Positions 1-10,002 of a DNA stretch of 64,000 nt are shown here, in pieces. Location of the stretch: NCBI GenBank assembly GCA_947652115.1, contig OX393573.1, forward strand, positions 7,762,676 through 7,826,675, read 5' to 3'. The notes beneath the pieces were generated by a model, which was not told where the DNA came from, did no database searches, and saw nothing but the letters and a program-made list of their open reading frames with translations. A program made the translations under genes and the position numbers. Within the stretch, counting starts at the first letter, position 1, and each line of letters starts with the position of its first letter. The DNA is from Blastomussa wellsi (lineage: Eukaryota > Cnidaria > Anthozoa > Scleractinia > Plerogyridae).

Positions 1-85
1 ACGTCAACGAACCATAAGAGTAAGTAGACTTCAAATACTTTTAACGAATGGCAAATTGCTTGGGCGGTTAAAAGTTTTAACGTTT

Positions 86-136
86 AAAATACGGAGCTCC
101 GCTTTTAGGTAACCTAAAAGCGGAGCTCCGTATTTT
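86..136. repeat. perfect 51-nt foldback
   Basis: Two 25-nt arms (86-110 and 112-136) are exact reverse complements around a single-base loop at 111. The arms contain the self-complementary stretch CGGAGCTCCG. Probably the remnant of a small foldback (MITE-like) element; no second copy was seen in the window. Confidence 0.85.
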
Positions 137-1035
137 TTGCTGGTTCTAAAGGAGTGGACTAAATTATTTGAAAACAACATCGCCATATATTTCGGTTTGC
201 AATACAAACCTTCCTCAGCGGCTGAGTGGAAAAAAATATGTGATACAAAAACCGTTACAAATAAAAATTTAAATAAAAATACGTGACAATGATTGGTAGG
301 CTATGAGTAAGTAAGTGTCAGATGTGTTACTGGCGTGCTTCATCTCTTCTGTTTATGCCAAACGGATGCAATGTTTTGGCTTTGTTTATTAAATGATCCG
401 CAGGAATTAAAAAAATGTAACCAGAAGGTCAAACAAACTACTTTTTTACAACTAATGAAGCTAGAAATTACTGAATCCATATCTTGCCACTCAAAAAGTC
501 TCGTACCTGATAGAATGTAAAAAAGTGCCACCTTCAATACATCGGAGCACAGGAAGCCCAAACTCAATATATGAGCAGCTCTTTGCCTGTTGACCTTTGT
601 GTTGTTACGTGACTCGAGCGATTTGCATATTTATAAGGATTTGTATGGGGAAAATAACGATTGTTTCTGTAACCTTCGAAAATGTAGCAATTTAAATAAA
701 AATCGTCTTACCCTACTTTAGTTGTGTGGTCTTCGAGCCGATTTATGGCCATTCTATTGGTTTTAGTGGAACCGGTTTTGCTCTCTCTATAGAGAGAGTT
801 TGGGCTACCTGTGATCGGAGAGACCAAGCGTCAACTCAATGATCGCTTTGGGGAGCACCGACGTTCTATCCTGAATCACCAACAACTCAGCACAACTACA
901 CCAGTATAACTACACTTTAACCAAGCTGGGCATTCTATTAACCTCATCTCGCAGCAAACGACAAAATACAACACCTGAGGTAAGTTTGCGTTTATTTTAT
1001 AGCCATTACTCGATCGATATAAGTCTACGATATTA

Positions 1036-1120
1036 AGAGATTCAAGAGCTGACGTTTCGAGCGTTAGCCCTTTCGCCCCGACGAAGGGCTAACGCTCGAA
1101 ACGTCAGCTCTTGAATCTCT
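1036..1120. repeat. foldback related to Penelope element end
   Basis: Two 37-nt arms (1036-1072 and 1084-1120) are exact reverse complements around an 11-nt loop. The arm contains CGAGCGTTAGCCCTT, which recurs beside the degenerate Penelope-like element near 57,270-57,290. This suggests the foldback derives from the terminal sequence of that retroelement family. Confidence 0.7.
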
Positions 1121-1179
1121 ATCCGGTGGCCAATTGACATTATCAACCCAGTTGATAAAATCAAATTATATTGTTATAC

Positions 1180-1188
<9 letters not shown>

Positions 1189-1215
<27 letters not shown>

Positions 1216-1227
1216 GTACCCCCTCTA
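1189..1227. repeat. 39-bp repeat shared with 41111-41149
   Basis: This 39-bp stretch recurs with one difference (C/T) at 41111-41149 in the same orientation. Both contain AGTTTCTTTAGAAACGTACC, a short inverted motif (GTTTCTTTAGAAAC). With the Penelope-type foldback about 70 bp upstream, it is most simply a dispersed Penelope terminal fragment. Confidence 0.6.
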
Positions 1228-2771
1228 CGATGTTAAGACTCTTCAACATTCCCATACATTCCTTTATAATTCGAACATACAAACAGACACACAGCTTGTA
1301 TGGGATCCCTGTGGACTGATAAGGTTTTAGGTTCATATCACAGGTCTATGTATATAAAACATATGCTGAAAAGTTTGGAGTGAAATGTTTATTTGGTACA
1401 GAGCTAGAGCTGTTGGCGTGGAGCCTACAAAACAGAAGTTTTCAGGACGTGGCTTGGTTGCCATGGTAACCATCACGTCATATTTAGTGTCAAACAATTT
1501 CTCTCGATGAGCTTAATCATATACACCCTCGTACCCAGGGTCACTCGTTTCGTCAAGCCTGCACAGTAAGGAACGAAGACTCGAGGTACGAGATTGAATA
1601 ACATGGCATTAAACACACTTTGTTAAACGTTCGATATTCCCGAATCTCTTGTTTAAATATCCCGTACCCTGTTAATTTTTCCCCCAACTATCCCGTATCC
1701 CTATAATTTTTTACCCAAATATCCCGTATCCCAAAAACCCCTAAATAGGGGGATTCATGCTGACGTCATTGTTGCCATTTTGGCTCATTAGCATACAGCT
1801 TGGCGAACAGAAGGCAACATGTTAGATATGAATGGACAAACAGTTAAACAAACAGTTAAAGAGCTAGTGATATTTAGTATGTGGTGAAATTTTTAGCGCT
1901 TTTCGTGTAATATTCAAGGAGAAATTGTCTTTCAAAAATCCCAAAATTTCTGAGTGGCAAGCGCTAATGAGCTCATACATTCTTTATCGCGTCAGACAAA
2001 AAGTATTCTATAGAATATATCGAGGGGAAATTAATTGGCAGAGTTAATCTTGCTATGAACATTCAATATTCAGAACTAATGTTTTTGTAGCTCCATCAGA
2101 AACTGAATCGCTTATGCTAATGAGGCAAATATTGTAAACAATGCCTCATCACAGGCGGCGCATACGTTGTATGTGATTTTTGTGACATTATGTAAGAGAA
2201 CATATGAGAAAAGTTCGAAAATTGCCCTAAATTCTACATGTGGAAAAGAATGCAAATAAAAATAACTTATGTTATTTTGATGTCTCCGTGGTCCCGGAGT
2301 CGATTTAAAGACATTTAGGCGAGTTCTTCTAAGGTAGTTTTCTGATGTTTAACCTCAGAAGGTCTTTAACTCCGGACCAATCAATGCGTGTCTTTTATTA
2401 CAACACTCGACTTATAATATAATACTTCCCCTGATTGGTGGAATCTGGTTCAACATCTCCATTTCAGTGTCTGTGGCAAAGCTGCGTTGCAAGACGACCA
2501 TTTTTTTCGTGGCTGGTGGCTGTAACTGGATTTTTCCGGTCTCCAGAAGATCCAGGAGGAATAATCTTTCTTTGAAGTTGCTGGTGAGTGTATTTTCCAC
2601 AATTCATTCGCAGCGAATCGAAATGATTCCGAAAGGAAGCCGTTCTTTCGATATTCCGGTTGATTCGCCAACGTCCCTATTCGCCAACGTCGATTCGCCA
2701 ATGTACTAGATCAGTTCGCCAACGCTGGAAATATGTTCTAGTAGATATAAAATATATGAATTAAGTCTATG

Positions 2772-2792
2772 AATATATATATATATATATAT
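2772..2792. repeat. TA microsatellite
   Basis: About ten uninterrupted AT dinucleotides. Confidence 0.9.
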
Positions 2793-5460
2793 GTCTCGTT
2801 ACGCATTTAATGTAATACAGTTGCGAATGCACCAAGGCCGGGAAAATTTTCGCTGTTGGAATACAGGAAATCCCTGACACGAGTACTCAAGCTCGAGTCA
2901 TGCTCGAGTCTCGAGTCAAGTTCCAGTCAATGTTCTTTTTCGCCGTTTCTTCGTTTTTTAAAATAATATAGTTGGACTATAATTTGCCAATCAAAATTTT
3001 GCAGAAGTAATGTTAAGGGAACGACAACAAATGCGGGCGATCGTTTCGATTTCCATTACGCAAGGGTCACCCCGCTTGGGTGACCCCATTCGGCGGAATG
3101 GATGGAATGGTAGTAACATTGCTCTTTACAAGTAAAAGCTAACCGCAACCAAACTAGCCCGTGAAAGCTTACCGTACGTGAACCGTTGTGAAAGCTAACC
3201 GCAAGCAAAAGCTGAACTGCGGTGAACATAGTTTCAGTAGGCGACTGCCCTACATGTATTTTAAGTGTAACAACGTTATTTCTGATATTTCAAAACAGAA
3301 ATCCAAATAGTTGTATTCATTATTAGTAGAAACTCAGCTGTGTTCTATTGGAAATCCTTGAATCTGATTGGTTCGCCAACTGTTTTCTATTTGCCGATAG
3401 AAAACGATCGCGTGCGGCTTGCTCTTTGAAGGCAAGATTTTTCTTTATTTTTGGCTTTAAAATACGTAAAGTGAACTATGAAAACTGGGGCTCGTAGTCT
3501 AATTGTTAAATAGTAAGCAGGAAAGCTCAGTTACAGCAACTGACTCAGTTTGTACAAATTGGTGAGTTTTGTGAGGGTTAGATGGCCTTCTTGTCATAGC
3601 CTGCGTCCTAGAGGTAATCCAAGCCCAGCTCCAAAATCCTTGTTCTAGACCCCCAGCAGACTCAACAAAGGACGGGAAGTGCGTTTCTAATTTCTGGTAA
3701 TCTGATTATGGCTCCCGTCCTACATTGGGTGACATTTGTTCATTTGCCATTCTAATTTGGTCTTCCGGCCGATTTTGCTTCTCATTTATTAGTTTATACA
3801 GGGTACTGTATTATAATTATTTGGATTTTTTATCAAATGGAGCCAAAATATTGTAGTCGCCATGCAGATGTTTAGAGGTCATAGGTCTGTACTGTTTGAC
3901 AAAACTTAATTTGTAATTTGCAGCTTGTTTTCTTCATGTGGCTTATTTTGGCTCATTTATATTTGCAAAATATGTTTTAGCTCTCACAAGTTTGCTCTGG
4001 AAGGGCAAGATTTGACGTTTTCCATGACGTTGATTGCTTGCATTTAACATTGGTTCGCTGGGCTCAGCTATTAAATTGATTCTGTTGCAAGATGTGGTTT
4101 CTTATGACAAATGTATCCAGTGTCACAAGAGACTACTGTAGCTCTACTTTGAGAAAGCTACGAAAACTTTTTTTAGAGAGTCATTCTGTGTCGTAGAGGT
4201 GGGTGAAATTTTTTTCCTTCAAAAGTGCCAGAATTTTTTTAGTAGTAAAACATTCCCCTGTATTTTTTTGCCGGTTTTTGCTTCATTTTCGAGATATAAT
4301 GTATGCAAAAAACACGGTTTTTTCTGGCGGCATCTTTAGGAGTTTGTTTGATGAGCCATAAACAAAAGAAAGTTTTGTTTGTAAGAACAATGAAACCATC
4401 GAAGCTTAACCAGATTCTAACATAAAAGACTTACCGTAACTGACAACTGGCAAATAACGGCGTTCTGAACAAGCCGTCACCAGGTAAGTTGTTGCTCTGG
4501 GATTGATAACAAACTCTGTTTCAAAACGATCATCGATTATGCTAATTTATGACAAGCCAGATCTTGTACATTACTCTTATCTATTAAGAAACCACTTGGC
4601 ATTTCCCTGAGAGTGGCTGATTAATAGATGTTCTACCAGAGATTCCAACCTTGTGAACATTAACAAGGGAGGTTTTTGGGGTGGCATACACCTGTAGCTT
4701 CATCCATGAGCACCTCTAGGGGGTGGGGGCATACTCCCCTGGGAAAATTTTAAGTTGTGCACCTCTAAGATGCCATTTCCTTCATTCTGAGATCACAGTA
4801 AATGGAAAATAGTGGATCGTTGAAGAAATAGGGTGCCAAAAGAGCACGCCACAATGAGAAATGAACGAAAACCTTGCACACTTTTGCAAAAATTGAAAAT
4901 AATTGCAATATTAAAGTGTCGCGAAAAATATGTGTCGTGAGCATACGTGTAAGATGACACGAAAATTAAGTGAATGCTATCATGTCCATTATTAAAGAAA
5001 TGATGATTCTTTTTTAACGAAACTTTTACATAGGAAGTTTTAAACAATTTTTTAATGGTCATAGTTTTCCGGGCTAGAATCGGTTAAAATTGTGGAAAAA
5101 TTAGGAAATACTGCAAATTCCATTGCCGCCGCATGCTATCCCTCTTAGCCAGAGCGTTACTTAAACTTGGTTTGGGCTATGAAAGTGTCCCAAAATTGCA
5201 AAAAATAAGCATCACTAAAGATAAGACCTCTGAAATGCAATGTATTTACACCAAAGCAAGCACTCATGCAAGGTCCCACCAGCTTCAATTGTTTCCAGAT
5301 GAATTTACACTGGAAGGAATTGGTTAAAAGAGAAACAATTGATGCAAGCTCTTGAAAATATATTCTACTCTTTTCTCCTGGTCAATATGGATAGCATTCT
5401 CAGAAATAAATTTTTATCGTTGCTAACAGTCATTGTGTTGTATGCTTGTAGATTTCAATA

Positions 5461-7071
5461 ATGGAGTGCAATGTAACCCTGGCTGAACTTTTGGGAGAAG
5501 TACATAGTAATATAGATATGTTACAAAAGGCAAGTTCTGAAGTTGGTAATGTCAATGCAGGCTTGAAGACAACAGCCTCAGATTTAAAGACACAGATTCG
5601 AGACAGTATCAGCCGCCATTTAGAAGCACTGCGGAACAGAGAAACATGGCTGCTTGGACAAGTTGAGGTACTTCAGCAAGTCAAAGAAGACGTATTGCAA
5701 CAGCAGCAAGCTAAATTCAACAAGGCTCTTGGAAGGCTGCAGTCAATCTGTTTGTTACTGGAACAGAGTGGTGAAGGCCTTGATACAGAAAGCCTGGAAT
5801 ACCATGTACGGGAAAGCTTGACAGCTATTGGTGGCCTAAACCTTACTCCTGATGAAACCAAAATAATCAATTTTGTTGCCCAGAATTTTGAACTTCAAGA
5901 GTTCATACAGAGGTTTGGGGTTGTTGTTTCTGATAACCCTGTTCTCAACAAGCAGATGGTTTCTGAAATGCCAAGATTTGGTAAGAAAAGTTCCTTCTTC
6001 ACTCCATCAGGGCCATGTGAAGAATGGCTCATGAAGAGCAAGGGTACAAGCACTTCACAAGATATCATCAAAATCCCTTCTGTTAAATTGAATATCCAAG
6101 ACTGGCTGCAGCAAAAAGCAGTGCCAGGAGTTACTATGCCACAGAGCTCCATCTCTTCACATACGCAGCTTCCCATTGAACACTGGTTATCCAAGGGCCA
6201 ATCACAGAAATCCTCAACAGAAACAGAGAATGGTTTGGAAACTCCAGAGGAAAAAACATCACAAATCCAAGCTTGGCTTTTGGATTCTTCCAGGGTGAGT
6301 TCATCTTCAGATTTGTTCAGCTACTACAGATTTGTGAAAACGTCCGAGTCAAGCCAATGGTTAAAGAAGTCAGGGATCACTGAAGATGAGCTTTCTACCA
6401 ATCATATTGGTAAAACCTTTCGCAGCATCGCTTCTTCGTGTGCTGATGAATGGCTGAAGAAGAAGGTACCAAATTCAGGCAGTACCAAATTCTCAAGAAG
6501 TATGAGTGCACAGTTGTGCTCAGATTGCTCTTGTGGGTGCTCTGACAGTGATGCACAGGTAAAATCAACAGAATTTGATGACACATTGAGTGAGATGTCT
6601 GACGGGCTGGCAGTACAAAAAGAAGATGTACAAACCAGTAGTGGCACTGTGGCTTCCTCAAGTCATTCTCCCAATGAAGTTTCTGATAGTAATAGATGGT
6701 TGTTAAAGCAGCCTTGTGAAGCCGATACTATAACACAGGACTACACTGGTATTAAGAATTATAAAGAAAATCTGGCAGCTCAGTCTAACCAGCTGTGGCT
6801 GCATCCTTGCAGTGAGAGCATGGGTGATTACAGAGAAGTCGAAGACCTGACAAGCAGTGGTGTGAAGTCATATGTGGAGTCTCTTCCAGTTGACTACAAC
6901 CACTGGCTCTTAAGTCCTTCACCAGATAAGGACATGTACAAGTGGCTGGCACACAGCTCATCTGAGAGGTGTGAGAACTGCCCCGCCATGTGTTCTCAAC
7001 GAGTGTTTAAGGTCTTTGATCACATAGCAAGTTCCAAGGATGGTTGGCTGCTGTCACAAGAACTTTACTGA
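5461..7071 (+). CDS. NCOA4: NCOA4 orthologue, ferritinophagy receptor
   Basis: NCOA4 is the cargo receptor that binds ferritin and delivers it to autophagosomes and lysosomes to release iron. The 536-aa product starts with an ARA70-type coiled-coil region (about residues 1-170). Its stretch QIRDSISRHLEALRNRETWL closely matches the vertebrate NCOA4 N-terminus. The rest is low-complexity with about eleven Trp-Leu motifs (EEWLMK, DWLQQK, HWLSKG, AWLLDS, QWLKKS, EWLKKK, RWLLKQ, LWLHP, HWLLSP, KWLAHS, GWLLSQ), as in the family. A Cys cluster, CSDCSCGC (about 353-360), lies roughly where the vertebrate iron-sensing cysteines lie. The human protein is 614 aa, so this is somewhat short. The ATG at 5461 lies 9 nt after a splice-acceptor-like sequence (TTGTAG), implying an upstream non-coding exon. 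The coding region itself shows no intron. Confidence 0.9.
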   Translation: MECNVTLAELLGEVHSNIDMLQKASSEVGNVNAGLKTTASDLKTQIRDSISRHLEALRNRETWLLGQVEVLQQVKEDVLQQQQAKFNKALGRLQSICLLLEQSGEGLDTESLEYHVRESLTAIGGLNLTPDETKIINFVAQNFELQEFIQRFGVVVSDNPVLNKQMVSEMPRFGKKSSFFTPSGPCEEWLMKSKGTSTSQDIIKIPSVKLNIQDWLQQKAVPGVTMPQSSISSHTQLPIEHWLSKGQSQKSSTETENGLETPEEKTSQIQAWLLDSSRVSSSSDLFSYYRFVKTSESSQWLKKSGITEDELSTNHIGKTFRSIASSCADEWLKKKVPNSGSTKFSRSMSAQLCSDCSCGCSDSDAQVKSTEFDDTLSEMSDGLAVQKEDVQTSSGTVASSSHSPNEVSDSNRWLLKQPCEADTITQDYTGIKNYKENLAAQSNQLWLHPCSESMGDYREVEDLTSSGVKSYVESLPVDYNHWLLSPSPDKDMYKWLAHSSSERCENCPAMCSQRVFKVFDHIASSKDGWLLSQELY

Positions 7072-7106
7072 GAGTCTTGAGCCCAAAGTAGTGACACTTG
7101 TAGATA

Positions 7107-8029
7107 TCTTCAGTGAGTATTTTATTGTTATATTCTGGTCTTGTTTCCAGTAAGCTTACTAGTCAGATGCAGTTATCCAGTGCATTTGAAACATTTGTTT
7201 AAGGGACTCAGTCAGTGGGTTATTTTTAATGAAGTGTTTTACTTAAAAAAATGTCTTCAGTGAGTATTTTATTGTTATATTCCGGTCTTGTTTCTAGTAA
7301 GCTTACTGAGGGGGGTGAATAGGTTCGTGGATCAACGCATTTAGCCTTAAAAAGTACACAGATTGCGGATTTCAGCGAAAAATTAAGTGGATTTGCGGAT
7401 TTCGATAATGCAGTGGATCACGGATTACCGGTAGCTGATAATTTTAGCTCGGATTTCAGACTCTTCATGCCATGAATTTCGTATTGTGGCCTTGGTGTGT
7501 CTTTAGTCTTGGTCTCAATGTTCTCGTTTTGTTCATTTTCTGTTTGCACGAGACCCAAACCCTCACTTTACATTAGAACTGCCACAAGAAAGGCAATGAA
7601 ACGAAACCTCTTGAAAAATTTTCACCGAAAACAACATCTACTGTCCTTTCAGTGAAACTATTACACAGAAAGTTTTCAAGGAACACAGATGCAGATTTGA
7701 ACTAAAATAGTGGCAGATTGACGGATTTGGCCAAAAAATAGCACAGATTGGCGGATTCGTGTACCCCTATTCACCCACCTCCTTACTAGTCAGATGCAGT
7801 TATCCAGTGCATTTGAAACAGTTATTTAAGGGACTCAGTCAGTGGGTTATTTTTAATGAAAAGTGTTTTACTTAAAAAATTGTCTTCAGTGAGTATTTTA
7901 TTGTCATATTCTGGTCTTGTTTCTAGTAAGCTTACTAGTCAGATGCAGTTATCCAGTGCATTTGAAACAGTTATTTAAAGGACTCAGTCAGTGGGTTATT
8001 TTTAATGAAAAGTGTTTTACTTGAAAAAA
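7107..8029 (+). repeat. three tandem ~147-bp units, one split by a MITE
   Basis: Unit 1 is 7107-7253, unit 2 is 7254-7307 plus 7788-7882, and unit 3 is 7883-8029. Each begins TCTTCAGTGAGTATTTTATTG and ends with a GTGTTTTACTT plus A-rich run. Differences between units are a few percent. The array starts 35 bp after the NCOA4 stop codon, so it probably lies in the 3' UTR. Confidence 0.85.
7308..7782. mobile_element. 475-bp MITE inside the tandem repeat
   Basis: The insert starts GAGGGGGGTGAATAGG and ends CCTATTCACCCACCTCC, an imperfect terminal inverted repeat. It is flanked on both sides by TTACT (7303-7307 and 7783-7787), a 5-bp target duplication. It interrupts unit 2 of the flanking repeat exactly. 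No coding capacity; a non-autonomous DNA transposon. Confidence 0.8.
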
Positions 8030-8040
8030 AAGACATATTT

Positions 8041-8229
8041 GATTAGAAGCAGGGCCTTCTATCGGAAACATTTTACAGTATCTACTCAATTTTGATTAGA
8101 AGCAGGGCCTTCTATCATAAACATTTTACATACTCAATTTTGATTAGAAGCAGGGCCTTCTATCATAAACATTTTACATACTCAATTTTGATTAGAAGCA
8201 GGGCCTTCTATCATAAAATAATTTTACAT
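8041..8229 (+). repeat. 48-bp minisatellite, about four units
   Basis: Units begin at 8041 (53 bp), 8094 (48 bp), 8142 (48 bp) and 8190 (about 40 bp, partial), each starting GATTAGAAGCAGGGCCTTCT. Because 48 is a multiple of three an ORF runs through the array, but nothing supports it being coding. Confidence 0.9.
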
Positions 8230-8821
8230 GTAAATATGAATTTGTTTCAAAGAAATTATTGCTGGTTTTCACGTGATGTCATAAAATTTTAAAATATAAA
8301 TTCACTGGGCCAACTGAATTTTTATTGTCACCACATGAACAAAATCCTAAAAATACGGAAGTTTCCAGCTAGGTGACATCCTTTGTGTTTGAAATACAGC
8401 ATGTTGAATTTTTCAAGATTTCTGCCAGATGTTACATCATGATGGTGCCGTGACAAAGCTGTCATGCTTGAAGAAAAGGTCTTTTCTCAAGATTTTTGCT
8501 GTTCAAATAGTTATTAGGAAAGATGTTTACGTATATATTTACACTAGCTCAGATGGAAAGAGCAATCGCTTTCATAGCAAAAGTGAGCTCCAGGTGTTTT
8601 TTTTATTTCTGGTGGCCAAGTTGGTGTTCCTTCGAGGGACACCAACATGGTGTCTCTACACTATAAATTTGTGTGAAATGACTCGAGCAGGATATACCGC
8701 ACAGACCTGAGACTTGGAGATGTTGTTTATCTATTTATATGTTATAACATTTGAATTTATCAGGTTTTCTCATTGAATGGTTTTGAATTTATATTTTTAT
8801 GGTGTGACAGTGAAAGCCACC
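8230..8821. other. non-coding stretch with small foldback
   Basis: AT-rich sequence with no recognisable gene. It contains a short foldback near 8624-8652 (GTTGGTGTTCC ... GGGACACCAAC) and ends at the target duplication of the large element. Confidence 0.4.
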
Positions 8822-8992
8822 ACACACATGTACTTGGGGAGTTTTGGGCCAAAATTTTTTCAAGGGTGGGGGAGGGGGGGTGACGGTGTGGTGCGCTTGC
8901 CAACCCGTCGACAAAGTTTGGAGCCGGGTTGGCAAGCGCACCACACCCTTGAAAAAATTTTGGCCCAGAGACTCCCCATGATCATGTGTGTG
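8821..8992. repeat. terminal foldback within left TIR
   Basis: Arms pair outside-in: CACACACATG (8821-8830) with CATGTGTGTG (8983-8992), then 8846-8868 with 8944-8966 (23 bp exact), then 8886-8907 with 8925-8946 (22 bp exact). The loop is 17 nt (8908-8924). The left arm carries an unpaired G-rich stretch at about 8866-8885 (GGGTGGGGGAGGGGGGG begins at 8864). The mirror copy lies at 23964-24135. Confidence 0.9.
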
Positions 8993-9111
8993 GGGAAGCA
9001 AGGAGAGAGCAGCGGGGAAACAAAAGGAGAGACCCTGCACCAAAGAGGAAACATGGAAAACAGCGCGGCCACAAAATCAATGGGGCAACTGGAGAGGAAA
9101 CTCAAATTTCA
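8822..9111 (+). repeat. left terminal inverted repeat, 290 bp
   Basis: Reverse complement of 23845-24134, with no mismatch found by eye. It begins ACACACATGTACTTGGGG. The outer 171 nt folds back on itself; the inner part is purine-rich and unstructured. ORFs running through it are by-products of the repeat. Confidence 0.95.
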
Positions 9112-9306
9112 CAATGTTTTTTTTCGTCCGCTTCACGCATCGCCTCAACAACTTGTTGAGTTATCTGTCTGACATCATTCAGCCAAACTGGAGAAGAAAG
9201 TTCCGCAAAAATAACGAAAAGCATGTGAAATATCGTGATCATTTTGAGTTATGCAGTCAACCTTTAATTATACTTAAAGATATTTTTTTTGTTTTTCCCT
9301 CAAACT

Positions 9307-9948
9307 TCAGTTCAAATTTGCAATGCTGGGCGCCGCGAGTTTTCTCATAAGCTGTTCTTGAAGCTCTTTTTTTATCTTTTCAACATCAGGCAGTTTACTT
9401 AAAGATGGTTTTTTTGTGAGCTTTGCTCGTACCTTTTCTTTTAACTCATTGTACTGTTCCAATTCAGAAAGAATAATCCGAAACTCAGAATCACTAATTC
9501 GATTATCAATTAAAGCCTTGGAAACCAGCTTGTCAACACTCGCACGTTTTGCAAGGCCAAGAGTAACAATCTCCTGGTGTTTAGAAATTTTTTTGTCAAG
9601 TTTTTTACCGGCAAGAATCAAACCGGAGGAAGCAACAGAGAATAAACCACCAACAACACCAAGAGGGATGGCAACGGGTATTCCGACCCCTGTTAGAGCA
9701 GAAGTAAGGCCGGCACCCGAAAAAACAGCGCTGAGGCCACCAAGACCTCCAGAAAGCCAGTTGACGGCTGTTTTTGCGCGTTTAAATTTTTTTCGAACAA
9801 GTCTATATTTGTCAACCTCTTCAGCCAACTTTTTTTTGATTTCGTTTATCTCTCCAAGGCGAAAGGCCTCAGGCGTTTGTAAAACAGGATATAATCCGCT
9901 TTGTGGTGTCTCCGGAGGAGCACTGGGCAATACGTTTGATGAAGACAT
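9307..9948 (-). CDS. unassigned Polinton protein with glycine-rich hydrophobic segment
   Basis: 213 aa. I cannot assign a family. The N-terminus is Pro/Ser-rich (SAPPETPQSG), followed by a basic amphipathic helix region (EINEIKKKLAEEVDKYRLVRK). A hydrophobic, Gly/Ala-rich segment covers about residues 68-112 (WLSGGLGGLSAVFSGAGL, VGVPVAIPLGVVGGLFS-like), then comes a charged helical tail. The hydrophobic centre resembles a membrane-inserting or virion-internal membrane protein; this is inference. It is the leftmost gene, reads toward the left TIR, and its stop lies about 195 bp inside the repeat. Upstream of the ATG is GTATTTTATAGACAATG, the TATA-like leader seen at other genes here. Confidence 0.75.
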   Translation of the reverse strand: MSSSNVLPSAPPETPQSGLYPVLQTPEAFRLGEINEIKKKLAEEVDKYRLVRKKFKRAKTAVNWLSGGLGGLSAVFSGAGLTSALTGVGIPVAIPLGVVGGLFSVASSGLILAGKKLDKKISKHQEIVTLGLAKRASVDKLVSKALIDNRISDSEFRIILSELEQYNELKEKVRAKLTKKPSLSKLPDVEKIKKELQEQLMRKLAAPSIANLN

Positions 9949-10002
9949 TGTCTATAAAATACAGCTTTTTTTTTTTTTAATTGTCTGAAATTCAAGAGGT
10001 AA

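Larger units (their letters stand above)
137..5450. other. non-coding 5' flank of NCOA4
   Basis: No ORF in this stretch resembles a known protein. It holds a Penelope-related foldback (1036-1120), a Penelope-end fragment (1189-1227), a TA microsatellite (2772-2792) and otherwise AT-rich DNA. Near 3330-3560 there is a CCAAT-like box (ATTGG in AATCTGATTGGTTC) and, further on, a good splice-donor sequence (GTGAGTTTTG at about 3561). This could be the NCOA4 promoter and non-coding first exon, because the NCOA4 coding exon begins just after a splice acceptor. That is inference only. Confidence 0.4.

Noticed and set aside
5133..5327. 64-aa ORF upstream of NCOA4
   Set aside because: No homology recognised, and it lies in the probable intron before the NCOA4 coding exon.
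8041..8229. CRISPR array
   Set aside because: Units are directly adjacent without unique spacers and the DNA is clearly animal nuclear sequence.
8041..8292. Repeat protein encoded by the 48-bp minisatellite
   Set aside because: The open frame follows from the unit length being a multiple of three; there is no start context or conserved motif.
8777..9172. 131-aa ORF spanning the left TIR and its twin in the right TIR
   Set aside because: It is a translation of the foldback and purine-rich repeat, occurs identically in both TIRs and lacks any protein-like pattern.
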